Below, one piece after another: positions 47,928 to 58,274 of a stretch of 64,000 nucleotides of DNA. Below the pieces are notes generated by a model. It was given only the letters and a program-made list of their open reading frames with translations. It was not told the origin of the DNA and made no database searches. Position 1 is the first letter of the stretch; each line of letters starts with the position of its first letter. This DNA comes from Pseudomonas sp. ok272. GTDB taxonomy: Bacteria; Pseudomonadota; Gammaproteobacteria; Pseudomonadales; Pseudomonadaceae. The position numbers were made by a program, and so were the translations under genes. The stretch is taken from NCBI RefSeq assembly GCF_900109995.1, contig NZ_FOCB01000007.1, forward strand, positions 1 to 64,000, written 5' to 3'.

Positions 47928-50578
47928 ATGCGACTCATCACGAAAATACCCTCGGCGCTGGCGGTCTCGACATCACTGCTGATCGCCACCGGTTCAGACG
48001 CGCAAGCTGCCTGCGTGCTGACAACCAGCGCAGGTAACTCCTCCTACACCTGCGACAGCGGTACCAGCGGCCCCCTCACCGACACCACCGGCAACAACAC
48101 CCTGACCTTCCCCGCCAACGGCACCGGCACCATCAATGGCGATGTCACCTTTGGCGACGGCGCCGACCGGGTGCAGATGGATTCCGGCACCCTCACCGGC
48201 CAGTTGCACATGGGCAACGGCACCAACACCTTGCTCATCAGCGCCGGGCAAATCACCGGGGACGTGACCCAGGGCGACGATGTCGACACCTTCGTGATGA
48301 CCGGCGGGCGTATCCAATCCTGTCCCAGGGCGATAGCCACGACAGTTTTCTCATGGAGAACGGTGTCATCGTCGAGGGGTTTGATGATGGTGACATCGCG
48401 AAGATGACCGGCGGCACCATTGGTCGGGTGAACATGAAGCTGGACAACAATGTCTTCGATATGTCGGGCGGCAGTATTATCGGCAACCTGGTCACCGGGC
48501 TCGGCCGGGACACCATCATCGTCTCGGGCGGCACGATTGGCGGCAACATCAGCACCAGTGGCGGCGACGACAGCATCACCCTCAGCGGCGGGGTCATCTC
48601 CGGGCAGATCCGCAGCAGCACTGGCAACGACCATTTCACCTGGACCGGCGGCCAGATCAAATCGGCGGTGCTGATGGGCGATGGCGACGACACGGCGCAG
48701 CTCACGGGTCTCACTGAAAGCCTGCTCAGCGCGACCCCTTCGGTCGACGGCGGCCTGGGCAATGACCGACTGACGTTCGACAGCACCACCTCCGGCACGC
48801 CAGGCCGCTACATCGGCTGGGAGAGCGCCAGCCTGACCAACAACTCACACTTCGACCTGGCCGGGGACTTTTTCCTCGGGGACAGCGCCAGCGGCACCGG
48901 GGTGTTTTCGATTGACGGCAGCAGCACCCTGGCCGTGACCCAAGGCGGCATCCGCCCCTACACCGCGGGCCAATTGGCCACGCTGAACAACGCCGGCATC
49001 ATCGACATGACCACCGGCAGCACCAGCGCCACTGACTCACTGACGGTGCACGGCAACTATGTCGGCAGCAACGGCCAACTGCGCCTGCAAACCGTACTCG
49101 GTGACGACAACTCGGCCAGCGACAAGCTGGTGGTGTCCCAAGGCAGCATCAGCGGCACCACCCAACTGGGCATCAGCAACCTCGGCGGTGCCGGCGGCCT
49201 GACTCGCCAGAACGGCATCGAAGTGGTCGAGGCACAAAACGGCGCCACCAGCACCGCCGGCGCCTTTGCCCTGGGCCGTTCGGTGTCGGCCGGTGCCTAT
49301 GAGTACTACCTGTTCAAAGGCGGCGTGACGGCCGGGACGGAGAATAATTGGTACCTGCGCTCGTCGGTCGTTGCCGTACCACCGCTGTCGGTCCCGCCTG
49401 AGCCGCCACCGCCGCCAGTGATCCCCCTCGCGCCACCGCCGGTTGCCCAGCCCGCGCCGGTCGTCGACCCGGACGAACCCATCGTCGAGGCGCCCACCGC
49501 CCGGCCCGTAGCGCCCGTGGCCCCCGTCGATCCCACCTCCACGCAGGTCGCCCAGACCTCGCCGACCCCGGCCGCCACCACCCCGCCGATCCCCAAGGCC
49601 GTGGCCGGCGCGCAACCGATCCCGCTGTATCGCCTGGAGGTGCCGGTGTACTCGGTGGTCATACCTGCCGCGCAGATGATGACCCTGCAAGCGCTGGGCA
49701 CCTTCCATGAGCGCCAGGGCGAGCAAAGCCTGCTCACCGAGACCGGCAACGTACCGGCGGGCTGGGGTCGGGTCTACGGCAGCAACCTGCGTAAAAGCTG
49801 GACCGGCACCGTAGCGCCGAGCTTCGACGGTTCGCTCCAGGGCTTCCAGATCGGCCATGACCTGTTCGCCTCGACCACCGATGGCGGGCAACTGCAACGC
49901 GCTGGCTTCTTCGTCGGCCACAGTGACCTGCGCGGCGATGTCGATGGGTTTGCCGAAGGCTTCCAGGACCGGCGTTCGGGCCGGGTCAAGCTCGACGGCG
50001 ATCATCTTGGCGGCTACTGGACCCTGGTGGATCCGAGCGGCTGGTACCTCGACACGGTGGCCATGTGGACGCGCCTGGACGGCGACAATCGCTCCGAGCG
50101 CGGGGTAAAAATGAACACCGATGGCCACGCCCTCGCCCTGTCGCTGGAGGCCGGCTACCCGATGGCCGTATCGCCGAACTGGGTGGTCGAGCCCCAGGCA
50201 CAGGTGATCCACCAACAGATCGACCTGGACAACCAGAACGATGGCATCTCCGACGTGTCGTTTGACGCCCAGGACTACTGGACCGGTCGCGTTGGCGCCC
50301 GCCTCAAGGGCCGCTATCTGGTCCAGGACGTCCCGCTCGAACCTTACCTGCGGGCCAATCTGTGGCGCACATTCGGCGGCTCCGACACGGTCACCTACGA
50401 CGACACCACCCGGATCAAGACCGAGCACAAAGCCTCTTCGGCGGACGTCGGCGGCGGATTGGTGGCCAAACTGTCGTCGAGTGTCAGTGTGTACGGCAGT
50501 GTCGACTACAGCACCCACCTGGACAGCAACGACTTGAACGGCGTGTCCGGCACACTGGGCCTGCGCATGAGTTGGTAG
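47928..50578 (+). pseudogene. Autotransporter (type Va) interrupted by a one-base frameshift
   Basis: The gene starts at ATG 47928 with a good ribosome binding site (aagggg) and a signal peptide (SDAQA near 22-26). It continues as a beta-helix of about 21-residue repeats with GG-x-I-x-G and GD-x-D patterns. At about 48318-48320 one C is missing: the first frame leaves the repeat pattern after GGRIQS, and LSQGDSHDSFLMENG resumes it in the next frame from 48320. The rest (to 50578) encodes more repeats, a pertactin-like region, a Pro-rich linker (about 49385-49600) and a 12-strand beta-barrel ending LGLRMSW. As read, no full product is made; a sequencing error or phase variation is possible. 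Confidence 0.85.
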
Positions 50579-50647
50579 CACGCCCCACGATGGCCCAGGC
50601 GACAAATGTCTTCTTGATCCACGCATTTGGACGCTAAGCTTGGGCTT

Positions 50648-51274
50648 ATGGATGACTCAGATTACCTGCGCCTGCTGACCATCGCGGCCGAGCAAGCCAA
50701 TGCGTTCCTGTCCAATGCCCGCAAATGGGAGCGTGAGCGTTGGGTCTGCCAACGCCTGTTGCAAGGCCTGAACATTCCCTACCGCGCCGACGAATTCAGC
50801 CCGGCAGGCGAGCCACCGGACGTACTGTTTCGCGAGGCCAATTTCGAGGTGTTCTTTGTCCTCGACGAAGGCCGGCGGCTCAACGACGAGTGGCGCGACG
50901 AACTGCAACGCCGGCGCAGCGCCTTCTCCCTGAGCCAACTGGTGCGCCGCGAGGCCAAGCCCAAGCGCATCCCGGCCAACGAGTTCCTGCTGCGACTGGC
51001 GCCGACCTTGCGCAAGAAAGCCCACAACTATAAAGAGCGCGGCATGGACCTCGGCGAGCTGGACATCATTGCCTTCGCCAGCCTCAAGCGCGAAGTCCTG
51101 GACCTCAACAGCCATTTCCCCCCGCCCACTGAGTACCTGCGCCAGGGCTGGCGCTCGCTGTCCCTGGTCGGACCGACCTTTGCCCGCGTGCTGTTCGCCC
51201 ACCCCGAGGCGCCGGACTTCCTGCGCAGCAACCTGGGGCGCAGCATCGTGTTCGACGTCGGGGTCAGCCTCTGA
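50648..51274 (+). CDS. DUF1780 family protein
   Basis: The 208-residue soluble protein matches DUF1780, a family of putative nuclease-like fold found in pseudomonads. Visible landmarks are the start DSDYLRLLTIAAEQANAFLSN, then RWVCQRLLQGLNIPYRADEF, and the central EVFFVLDEGRRLNDEWRDEL with acidic residues. Function is unknown. It precedes a DUF3094 gene and ndh, the same trio as in P. aeruginosa. I use ATG 50648; an ATG at 50627 is also in frame. Confidence 0.85.
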   Translation: MDDSDYLRLLTIAAEQANAFLSNARKWERERWVCQRLLQGLNIPYRADEFSPAGEPPDVLFREANFEVFFVLDEGRRLNDEWRDELQRRRSAFSLSQLVRREAKPKRIPANEFLLRLAPTLRKKAHNYKERGMDLGELDIIAFASLKREVLDLNSHFPPPTEYLRQGWRSLSLVGPTFARVLFAHPEAPDFLRSNLGRSIVFDVGVSL

Positions 51275-51363
51275 ACAACCAACAGCTATGCTACGTTCAC
51301 GCCAGGGTGAATTCCCTGTAGCGTCTCCACATTCAGCAACGTCTACCCCTGACGAGGCCCGCG

Positions 51364-51537
51364 ATGACCAACCGCCTGAACCCCGATGACCAACAGCATG
51401 TCGAAGCGTACCTGCGACTGTCCCAGCACCAAGTCGAGCGCCGGCCTTTCCGGCCGTGGATGCTCCTGGTGGTGGTGCTGGGCGTGACCATCGGCCTGGG
51501 CCTGCTGAGCCGCCTTATCAGTTACCTGACGCTATGA
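51364..51537 (+). CDS. DUF3094 small membrane protein, 57 residues
   Basis: This 57-codon frame begins MTNRLNPDDQQHVEAYL and has one hydrophobic segment (about 32-52, PWMLLVVVLGVTIGLGLL). It is a single-pass membrane protein with a charged N-terminal half containing ERRPFRP before the helix. It matches the DUF3094 family of pseudomonads, of unknown function. It lies between the DUF1780 gene and ndh, 60 bases before the latter, and a link to the membrane-bound NADH dehydrogenase is possible from position alone. Confidence 0.82.
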   Translation: MTNRLNPDDQQHVEAYLRLSQHQVERRPFRPWMLLVVVLGVTIGLGLLSRLISYLTL

Positions 51538-51597
51538 GCTGCCTGGCGCTCGCTCGGGTAACCGCACCGATTTCCTTTAGCCTTGCGAGATATCCCC

Positions 51598-52896
51598 ATG
51601 ACTCATCGTATTGTCATCGTTGGCGGCGGCGCCGGCGGCCTGGAGTTGGCCACCCGCCTGGGCAAGACCCTGGGCAAGCGTGGCACCGCCAGTGTGATGC
51701 TGGTGGACACGAACCTGACCCACATCTGGAAACCCCTGCTGCATGAAGTGGCGGCCGGCTCCCTGAACTCCAGCGAAGATGAACTCAACTACGTCGCCCA
51801 GGCCAAATGGAACCACTTCGAGTTTCAACTGGGGCGCATGAGCGGGCTCGATCGCACGCAGAAGAAAATCCAACTGGCCGCCACCTACGACGAGCACGGC
51901 CTGGAGCTGGTACCGGCCCGGGAAGTGCCCTACGACACCCTGGTCATTTCCGTCGGCAGCACCACCAACGACTTCGGCACCCTGGGCGCGGCGCAGCACT
52001 GCCTGTTCCTCGATACCCGCAAACAGGCCGAACGTTTCCACCAGCAGTTGCTCAATCACTACCTGCGCGCCCACGCCGGGCAGACCGACACCGTCGAGCA
52101 AATCAGCGTGGCCATCGTCGGCGCTGGCGCCACCGGCGTGGAACTGGCCGCCGAACTGCACAACGCCGCCCATGAACTGGCGGCCTACGGCCTGGATCGG
52201 ATCAAGCCGGAAAACATGCACATCACCCTGATCGAGGCCGGTCCCCGGGTATTGCCGGCCCTGCCGGAACGCATCGGCGGGCCTGTGCATAAAACCCTGG
52301 AGAAACTCGGGGTCAATGTGCTGACCAATGCCGCCGTCAGCGAAGTCACGGCCGACAGCCTGCTTACCGCCGACGGCAAGGAAATCAGGGCCAGCCTGAA
52401 AGTCTGGGCCGCGGGCATTCGCGCCCCCAGCTTCCTCAAGGACATCGACGGCCTGGAGACCAACCGCATCAACCAACTGCAGGTGCTGCCGACACTGCAA
52501 ACCACCCGCGATGAAAACATCTTCGCCTTCGGTGATTGTGCCGCGTGCCCACAGCCGGGCACTGACCGCAACGTCCCACCCCGCGCCCAAGCCGCCCACC
52601 AACAGGCATCGTTGCTGGCCAAGTCACTGAAACTGCGGATCGAAGGCAAGTCGCTGCCCACCTACACCTACACCGACTATGGCTCGCTGATCTCGCTGTC
52701 GCGTTTTTCGGCGGTTGGCAACTTGATGGGCAACCTGACCGGCAGCGTGATGCTCGAAGGCTGGCTGGCGCGGATGTTCTACGTGTCGCTGTACCGCATG
52801 CACCAAGTCGCGCTGTACGGCATGTTCCGCACCGCGATGTTGATGCTGGGCAGCAAGATCGGGCGCGGGACCGAGCCGCGACTCAAACTGCATTAA
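51598..52896 (+). CDS. ndh: Ndh, type II NADH:quinone oxidoreductase
   Basis: NDH-2 transfers electrons from NADH to quinone without pumping protons, on the inner face of the membrane. The 432-residue protein has the FAD-binding motif RIVIVGGGAGGLELA at the N-terminus and the second dinucleotide motif VAIVGAGATGVELAAEL near 170. It also has the quinone-site sequence FAFGDCAA...PRAQAAHQQA, and a C-terminal amphipathic helix region for membrane attachment. ATG 51598 is chosen at the conserved THRIVIVGG start. REP elements follow. Confidence 0.93.
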   Translation: MTHRIVIVGGGAGGLELATRLGKTLGKRGTASVMLVDTNLTHIWKPLLHEVAAGSLNSSEDELNYVAQAKWNHFEFQLGRMSGLDRTQKKIQLAATYDEHGLELVPAREVPYDTLVISVGSTTNDFGTLGAAQHCLFLDTRKQAERFHQQLLNHYLRAHAGQTDTVEQISVAIVGAGATGVELAAELHNAAHELAAYGLDRIKPENMHITLIEAGPRVLPALPERIGGPVHKTLEKLGVNVLTNAAVSEVTADSLLTADGKEIRASLKVWAAGIRAPSFLKDIDGLETNRINQLQVLPTLQTTRDENIFAFGDCAACPQPGTDRNVPPRAQAAHQQASLLAKSLKLRIEGKSLPTYTYTDYGSLISLSRFSAVGNLMGNLTGSVMLEGWLARMFYVSLYRMHQVALYGMFRTAMLMLGSKIGRGTEPRLKLH

Positions 52897-52910
52897 CACC
52901 GCAAATCCTA

Positions 52911-53084
52911 GTGGGAGCGAGCCTGCTCGCGAATGTGCTCTACCCGTCAGCCAAGACGTTGCCTGACACGACGCTTTCGCGAGCGGGCTCGCTCCCACAA
53001 GGGATCGAGTTCACCCGCCAGAGACCAGCAGGCTGTCAGGCCGCCATCGCGAGCAAGCCGGGCTCGCTCCCACACCAGGCCAGC
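52911..53084. repeat. cluster of REP-type palindromes after ndh
   Basis: Two REP units occur: 52911-52999 (gtgggagcgagcctgctcgcga, then ttcgcgagcgggctcgctcccac) and 53047-53074 (atcgcgagcaagccgggctcgctcccac). They fill most of the gap between ndh and the tRNA operon terminator. No coding frame here looks real. Confidence 0.85.
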
Positions 53085-53137
53085 CGTCAGGCTCACCCCC
53101 ACAGGTGCCTTGCGGTGCACCTGAGATTCTCGTGGAC

Positions 53138-53175
53138 AAAAAAAATCCCCGTATCTTTCGATACGAGGATTTTTA
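53138..53175 (-). terminator. terminator of the tRNA operon
   Basis: On the minus strand a hairpin (atcctcgtatc/gatacggggat, loop gaaa) is followed by eight T residues (forward A-run 53138-53145). It lies just after the last tRNA-Pro. Confidence 0.88.
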
Positions 53176-53178
53176 ATA

Positions 53179-53255
53179 TGGTCGGGGTAAGGGGATTCGA
53201 ACTCCTGACATCCTGCTCCCAAAGCAGGCGCGCTACCGGACTGCGCTATACCCCG
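53179..53255 (-). tRNA. tRNA-Pro(UGG), distal copy
   Basis: A 77-base cloverleaf begins cggggta and ends taccccgacca. The anticodon loop is ttTGGga, giving UGG, and the T-loop is gttcgaatc. The CCA end is encoded. It is identical to the copy at 53432-53508 and is separated from the other three tRNAs by a hairpin with a T-run. Confidence 0.97.
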
Positions 53256-53257
53256 GT

Positions 53258-53286
53258 AAAAAAAAGGCACCTTTAAAAGGCGCCTT
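53258..53286 (-). terminator. internal terminator between tRNA-Lys and the distal tRNA-Pro
   Basis: On the minus strand aaggcgcc/ggtgcctt forms a stem followed by a run of eight T residues. It lies upstream of the last tRNA-Pro and may end or reduce transcription from the operon promoter. Confidence 0.7.
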
Positions 53287-53350
53287 CTACGATCAGCGCT
53301 TTTGGCCTCTGATCTTAAGATTCGATTCCAGCGTTAACTGGTTTCAAAAA

Positions 53351-53426
53351 TGGTGGGTCGTGTGGGATTCGAACCTACGACCAATTGGTTAAAAGCCAAC
53401 TGCTCTACCAACTGAGCTAACGACCC
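53351..53426 (-). tRNA. tRNA-Lys(UUU)
   Basis: A 76-base cloverleaf starts gggtcgttagctcag and ends acgacccacca. The anticodon loop ctTTTaa reads UUU. The CCA end is encoded. Confidence 0.97.
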
Positions 53427-53431
53427 AAAAA

Positions 53432-53508
53432 TGGTCGGGGTAAGGGGATTCGAACTCCTGACATCCTGCTCCCAAAGCAGGCGCGCTACCGGACTGCGCT
53501 ATACCCCG
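53432..53508 (-). tRNA. tRNA-Pro(UGG), proximal copy
   Basis: This 77-base tRNA is identical to 53179-53255, with anticodon UGG and encoded CCA. It lies five bases before tRNA-Lys in the same transcript. Confidence 0.97.
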
Positions 53509-53517
53509 GCTTGAAAT

Positions 53518-53593
53518 TGGCTCCGTGACCAGGACTCGAACCTGGGACCCAATGATTAACAGTCATTTGCTCTACCGACTGAGCTATCACGGA
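53518..53593 (-). tRNA. tRNA-Asn(GUU)
   Basis: A 76-base cloverleaf starts tccgtgatagctcag and ends tcacggagcca. The anticodon loop ctGTTaa reads GUU. It is the first tRNA of the operon Asn-Pro-Lys-Pro. Confidence 0.97.
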
Positions 53594-53680
53594 ACTACAT
53601 ATTTCAATTACAACATTGACGCTTTACAGCACTCTCTTCGACCCGTTCGCATCGCTGCGTTCGTGTGTCTGAGGCGCGCT

Positions 53681-53708
53681 ATTCTACAATCTTAAGCACC
53701 TCTGTCAA
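53681..53708 (-). promoter_or_regulatory. promoter of the tRNA operon
   Basis: On the minus strand TTGACA (53703-53708) and TAGAAT (53681-53686) are 16 bases apart, followed by a GC-rich discriminator (agcgcgcc) typical of stable-RNA promoters. The rest of the 300-base gap (53594-53893) holds only the clpB terminator and A/T-rich sequence. Confidence 0.88.
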
Positions 53709-53840
53709 CCCCCTAAATTGCTTTCAAGACAATGATTTGCAACTTATTTAGGTTTTTGACTTGGGGAGCCAAAACCCTTTGGGGCGACTTACTGCGGGGC
53801 GCACTTTACAAGCCTTTTCCTTACAGTTCAACACCCTAAG

Positions 53841-53868
53841 AAAAAAAAGGCCCCGCAATGCGGGGCCT
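53841..53868 (-). terminator. clpB terminator
   Basis: On the minus strand ggccccgc/gcggggcc forms a stem followed by eight T residues (forward A-run 53841-53848), 25 bases after the clpB stop. Confidence 0.93.
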
Positions 53869-53893
53869 CTGTCATTAACGTGCAACGAACGCT

Positions 53894-56458
53894 TTAGTTG
53901 AAAACGATTTCGTCGTTCACAACGGTGGCCGTCACACTGCTGCCTGGCAAGAAGCTACCGGACAGAATCAGTTGGGCCAGCGGGTTCTCGATCCAACGCT
54001 GGATCGCTCGTTTGAGCGGCCGCGCGCCATAGACCGGGTCGTAACCCACAGCAATCAACTTATCCAGCGCATCGCTGCTCAGTTCCAGTTGCAGCTCACG
54101 CTCAGCCAGACGGCTACGCAGACGGCCCAACTGGATCTCGGTGATGCCGGCAATCTGATCGCGGGCCAAAGGCTCGAAGATCACCACTTCGTCGATCCGG
54201 TTGATGAACTCCGGACGGAAGTGAGTCGACACCGCGTCCATCACCGCCGCACGCTGAGCGTCACGATCACCGACCAACTCCTGGATCTGCGCCGAGCCCA
54301 GGTTGGAGGTCATGACGATCACCGTATTGCGGAAATCCACGGTGCGACCATGACTGTCGGTCAGACGACCGTCTTCCAGCACTTGCAGCAACACGTTGAA
54401 CACATCCGGGTGGGCCTTCTCGACCTCGTCCAGGAGGATCACCGAGTACGGCTTGCGACGCACAGCCTCGGTCAGGTAACCGCCTTCCTCATAGCCCACA
54501 TAGCCTGGTGGTGCCCCGATCAGCCGCGCCACGGAATGTTTCTCCATGAACTCGGACATATCGATGCGCACCATTGCCTCTTCAGTATCAAAGAGGAACT
54601 CGGCCAGGGCCTTGCACAACTCGGTCTTACCCACGCCGGTTGGACCCAGGAACATGAACGAGCCGCTTGGGCGGTTCGGGTCGGACAGCCCGGCCCGGGA
54701 GCGCCGCACAGCGTTACTCACCGCCACCACCGCTTCTTCCTGGCCAATCACACGCTTGTGCAACAGGCTTTCCATCTTCATCAGCTTGTCGCGCTCGCCC
54801 TCGAGCATTTTCGAGACCGGGATGCCGGTCCATTTCGACACGACCTCGGCAATCTCTTCCTCCGTCACCTTGCTGCGCAGCAACTGGTTTTCGGGCTTGC
54901 CGTGCTGGTCGACCATCTGCAGGCTGCGCTCCAGGTCCGGGATCACCCCGTACTGCAACTCGGCCATGCGGTTCAGGTCGCCTTTGCGCCGGGCGGTCTC
55001 CAGTTCCTGGCGGGACTGCTCGATCTTTTGCTGGATCTGGGCAGAACCCTGCACTTCGGCTTTTTCCGAGGTCCAGATTTCTTCCAGGTCGGAGTACTCA
55101 CGCTCCAGTCGAGCAATCTCTTCCTGCAGTTTTTCCAAGCGCTTGATCGCGGCTTCGTCGTCTTCTTTCTTCAAGGCCTGGGATTCGACCTTGAGCTGAA
55201 TCAGGCGACGCTCCAGGCGGTCGAGCACTTCCGGCTTGGAGTCGATCTCCATGCGGATCCGGCTGGCCGCTTCGTCGATCAGGTCAATCGCCTTGTCAGG
55301 CAACTGCCGGTCGGTGATGTAGCGATGGCTCATCTTGGCCGCAGCAATGATCGCACCGTCGGTGATCGCCACCTTGTGGTGAACCTCGTAGCGCTCTTTC
55401 AAGCCCCGCAGGATGGCGATGGTGTCTTCTTCGCTCGGCTCTTCGACCAGGACTTTCTGGAAGCGCCGCTCAAGGGCCGCGTCCTTCTCTATATATTGGC
55501 GATATTCGTTGAGCGTGGTTGCGCCAACGCAATGCAACTCGCCACGGGCCAAGGCCGGCTTGAGCATGTTGCCCGCGTCCATCGAGCCTTCGCCCTTACC
55601 GGCGCCGACCATGGTGTGCAGTTCGTCGACGAACAGAATGATCTGCCCTTCCTGCTTCGCCAGCTCATTGAGCAGGCCTTTGAGGCGCTCTTCGAACTCG
55701 CCACGGAACTTGGCACCGGCAATCAGCGCGCCCATGTCCAGGGACAGCAAGCGCTTGCCCTTGAGGCCGTCCGGCACTTCACCATTGATGATGCGCTGGG
55801 CCAGGCCCTCGGCAATCGCGGTTTTACCCACGCCAGGCTCACCGATCAGCACCGGGTTGTTCTTGGTGCGACGCTGCAAGACCTGGATGGTCCGGCGAAT
55901 CTCGTCGTCACGCCCAATGACCGGGTCGAGCTTGCCGTCTTCGGCGCGCTTGGTCAGGTCGATGGTGTATTTGTCCAACGCCTGGCGCGACTCTTCGGCG
56001 TTCGGGTCATTCACCGCTTCGCCGCCGCGCAGGTTGTTGATCGCGTTTTCCAGGGCTTTTTTAGTCACGCCCTGACCGAGCAGCAACTTGCCCAGCTTGC
56101 TGTTCTCGTCCATGGCCGCGAGCAGCACCAGTTCGCTGGAAATGAACTGGTCGCCTTTCTGCTGGGACAGGCGATCAGCCTGGTTGAGCAGGCGCGCCAA
56201 GTCCTGCGACATGTTCACGTCGCCGGTGGGATTCTGGATTTTTGGCAGCTGGTCGAGCTCTTTGCTCAGCTCTTTGCGCAGGCTGTTGACGTCAAAGCCC
56301 ACTTGCATCAGCAACGGCTTGATCGAGCCACCTTGCTGCTCCAGCAGTGCCTGCATGAGGTGCGCAGGCTCGATGCTTGGATGATCGAGGCCCACCGCCA
56401 AGGATTGGGCATCGGACAAAGCCAACTGTAGTTTGCTAGTTAAACGGTCTATACGCAT
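53894..56458 (-). CDS. clpB: ClpB, protein disaggregase (Hsp100)
   Basis: ClpB pulls proteins out of aggregates with DnaK after heat shock. The 854-residue protein has an N-domain (1-145), NBD1 with Walker A GEPGVGKT (near 207) and [13 protein letters not shown], and the coiled-coil M-domain (about 400-525, rich in Glu and Leu) that distinguishes ClpB from ClpA/C. NBD2 follows, with GPTGVGKT (near 605), [12 protein letters not shown] and the C-terminal [11 protein letters not shown] sigma-32 promoter stands upstream (56531-56559). It is followed by its own terminator. Confidence 0.98.
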   Translation of the reverse strand: MRIDRLTSKLQLALSDAQSLAVGLDHPSIEPAHLMQALLEQQGGSIKPLLMQVGFDVNSLRKELSKELDQLPKIQNPTGDVNMSQDLARLLNQADRLSQQKGDQFISSELVLLAAMDENSKLGKLLLGQGVTKKALENAINNLRGGEAVNDPNAEESRQALDKYTIDLTKRAEDGKLDPVIGRDDEIRRTIQVLQRRTKNNPVLIGEPGVGKTAIAEGLAQRIINGEVPDGLKGKRLLSLDMGALIAGAKFRGEFEERLKGLLNELAKQEGQIILFVDELHTMVGAGKGEGSMDAGNMLKPALARGELHCVGATTLNEYRQYIEKDAALERRFQKVLVEEPSEEDTIAILRGLKERYEVHHKVAITDGAIIAAAKMSHRYITDRQLPDKAIDLIDEAASRIRMEIDSKPEVLDRLERRLIQLKVESQALKKEDDEAAIKRLEKLQEEIARLEREYSDLEEIWTSEKAEVQGSAQIQQKIEQSRQELETARRKGDLNRMAELQYGVIPDLERSLQMVDQHGKPENQLLRSKVTEEEIAEVVSKWTGIPVSKMLEGERDKLMKMESLLHKRVIGQEEAVVAVSNAVRRSRAGLSDPNRPSGSFMFLGPTGVGKTELCKALAEFLFDTEEAMVRIDMSEFMEKHSVARLIGAPPGYVGYEEGGYLTEAVRRKPYSVILLDEVEKAHPDVFNVLLQVLEDGRLTDSHGRTVDFRNTVIVMTSNLGSAQIQELVGDRDAQRAAVMDAVSTHFRPEFINRIDEVVIFEPLARDQIAGITEIQLGRLRSRLAERELQLELSSDALDKLIAVGYDPVYGARPLKRAIQRWIENPLAQLILSGSFLPGSSVTATVVNDEIVFN

Positions 56459-56530
56459 GGGTCACCTTCCTTTTGAGCAGGCCGGACCAAAGAAACCATC
56501 CTGAATGAAGAAACCTGCCAGATACCGCTA

Positions 56531-56559
56531 TAGATGCGGTCGATTCTGCGAGTTTCAAG
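56531..56559 (-). promoter_or_regulatory. sigma-32 heat-shock promoter of clpB
   Basis: On the minus strand CTTGAAA (56553-56559) and CGCATCTA (56531-56538) are separated by 14 bases, very close to the sigma-32 consensus CTTGAAA-N11-16-CCCATNTA. It lies about 75 bases before clpB. Confidence 0.85.
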
Positions 56560-56589
56560 CGCCATGGGGTTGACGCAGGTCAGGAGAGT

Positions 56590-57315
56590 CTAGCGGGCCA
56601 GCCAGATAAGGGAGGCAAACCGGCCGGTGCGCGGGGCACGGCGGTAAGAAAAGAAGCGTGGATCGGTCACGGTGCAAAAACCGCCACCATAGACGGCCGT
56701 CACGCCATAGGCTGCCAAGCGTAGCCGGGCGAGATGGTAAATGTCGGCCATGAACTTGCCCACATTGGCGCTCGGCACAAAGGCCTCGGCGGCTTGCGGC
56801 AGTTGGGCCATGAAGACTTCGCGCACTTCGGGACCGACCTCAAATGCCCGCGGGCCAATCGCCGGGCCAAGCCAGGCCAGGACGTCGGCGGGGGCGACCG
56901 CCAGGCTGTCGACTGTCGCCTCCAGCACGCCCGCCGCCAACCCGCGCCAACCGGCGTGAGCGGCGGCGACACGCGTACCGGCACGGTCGCACAACAACAC
57001 CGGCAGGCAGTCTGCCGTCATTGCCGTACAGGCAATGCCCGGCGTCGAGGTCCAACTGGCATCCGCCGTGGCGACCACCGCCGGGTCCGCGTGAGCCACG
57101 GCAACGCCGTGAACCTGCTGCAACCAGGCGGGTTGGACGGCGAAGTGCTCGGTCAGGCGCCGGCGATTCTCAGCCACGGCCTCGGGACTGTCCTCGACGT
57201 GATCGCCCAGGTTGAAGCTGTCGAACGGCGCCCGGCTGACGCCGCCCGCACGCGTGGTCACACAGGCCTTGACCCCGGCAGGCGCAGGCCAGTCGGGAAT
57301 CAGCCAGTCCATCAT
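56590..57315 (-). CDS. pgeF: PgeF, peptidoglycan editing factor (laccase-domain, YfiH family)
   Basis: PgeF removes wrongly inserted L-serine precursors (UDP-MurNAc-L-Ser) and so keeps peptidoglycan composition correct; older names call it a polyphenol oxidase. The 241-residue protein has the conserved metal-site residues in QQVHGVAVAHAD, DCLPVLLCD and AAHAGWRGLAAG, and the C-terminal YGGGFCTV. The ATG at 57315 overlaps the rluD stop (ATGA); a second ATG follows directly. It forms an operon with rluD, as in most gammaproteobacteria, with clpB beyond. Confidence 0.93.
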   Translation of the reverse strand: MMDWLIPDWPAPAGVKACVTTRAGGVSRAPFDSFNLGDHVEDSPEAVAENRRRLTEHFAVQPAWLQQVHGVAVAHADPAVVATADASWTSTPGIACTAMTADCLPVLLCDRAGTRVAAAHAGWRGLAAGVLEATVDSLAVAPADVLAWLGPAIGPRAFEVGPEVREVFMAQLPQAAEAFVPSANVGKFMADIYHLARLRLAAYGVTAVYGGGFCTVTDPRFFSYRRAPRTGRFASLIWLAR

Positions 57316-58274
57316 CCGATGAACGCCTCACGGTCTTGCTTGAGCAGGGTCAGCAACCAGACGAAGTCTTCTGGCAGCGGCGATTCCCAGCTCATGCGCT
57401 GACCGGTCGTCGGGTGATCCAGTTCCAGGAAACGCGCATGCAGCGCCTGACGCGGGAAATGTTTCAACGACTCGACCATGGTCACACTGGCTGCCGGCGG
57501 GATACGGAAGCGACCACCGTAGGCAGGGTCTCCGACCAACGGGAAGTTGATGTGGGCCATGTGTACGCGAATCTGGTGGGTACGGCCGGTTTCCAGCTTG
57601 ACCCGCACATGGGTGTGGGAGCGGAAGCGCTCAAGCACGCGGTAATGGCTCACCGCCTGCTTGCCGCCTTCCATCACCGCCATGCGCTGGCGCTGCTGGC
57701 CGTGACGACCGATCGGCGCGTTGATCTTGCCACCCGCCGTCACCACACCGATCACGATGCACTCATAGATGCGACTGACACTACGGCTCTGCAACTGTGT
57801 AACAAGTTGCGTCTGCGCCTGGATCGTCTTGGCCACCACCATCAAGCCGGTGGTGTCCTTGTCCAGGCGGTGCACGATGCCCGCACGCGGCACATTGATA
57901 ATGTCCGGCACGTGGTGCAGCAAGGCGTTGAGCAAGGTGCCATCGGCATGACCGGCAGCCGGATGCACCACCAAGCCCGCAGGCTTGTTGATCACCAGGA
58001 TGTCGTCATCTTCGTAGACGATGTCCAGTTCGATGTCTTGAGCGATCCATTCGCCCTGAGCTTCCTGCTCGGCAGTCAACTCAAGGACGGCACCACCATG
58101 GACAATGTCTCGCGGGCGGATAACCGCTCCATCCACAGTCAGGCGGCCGTCTTTGATCCAGGCGGAAAGGCGCGAGCGCGAGTGCTCAGCGAATAATTGT
58201 GCGGCGACTTGATCGAGGCGTTGGCCGCCCAATTCGGACGGCACCTCTGCGCGGAGTTCAATTTTATCGGACAT
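57312..58274 (-). CDS. rluD: RluD, 23S rRNA pseudouridine synthase
   Basis: RluD makes the pseudouridines at positions 1911, 1915 and 1917 of 23S rRNA (E. coli numbering), needed for ribosome assembly. The 320-residue protein has an N-terminal S4 RNA-binding domain (about 17-75; [24 protein letters not shown]) and the catalytic motif [19 protein letters not shown] with the invariant Asp. [15 protein letters not shown] follows. ATG 58274 is the family start; the frame extends to 58295 without need. It is coupled to pgeF and divergent from bamD. Confidence 0.95.
   Translation of the reverse strand: MSDKIELRAEVPSELGGQRLDQVAAQLFAEHSRSRLSAWIKDGRLTVDGAVIRPRDIVHGGAVLELTAEQEAQGEWIAQDIELDIVYEDDDILVINKPAGLVVHPAAGHADGTLLNALLHHVPDIINVPRAGIVHRLDKDTTGLMVVAKTIQAQTQLVTQLQSRSVSRIYECIVIGVVTAGGKINAPIGRHGQQRQRMAVMEGGKQAVSHYRVLERFRSHTHVRVKLETGRTHQIRVHMAHINFPLVGDPAYGGRFRIPPAASVTMVESLKHFPRQALHARFLELDHPTTGQRMSWESPLPEDFVWLLTLLKQDREAFIG

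Noticed and set aside
51456..51746. A 96-codon frame overlapping the DUF3094 and ndh starts
   Set aside because: It is out of frame with both and not protein-like; the 57-codon DUF3094 gene and ndh explain the region.
52911..53084. REP cluster considered as a CRISPR array
   Set aside because: The repeats are palindromic, irregularly spaced and adjoined by no cas genes; they fit REP elements.
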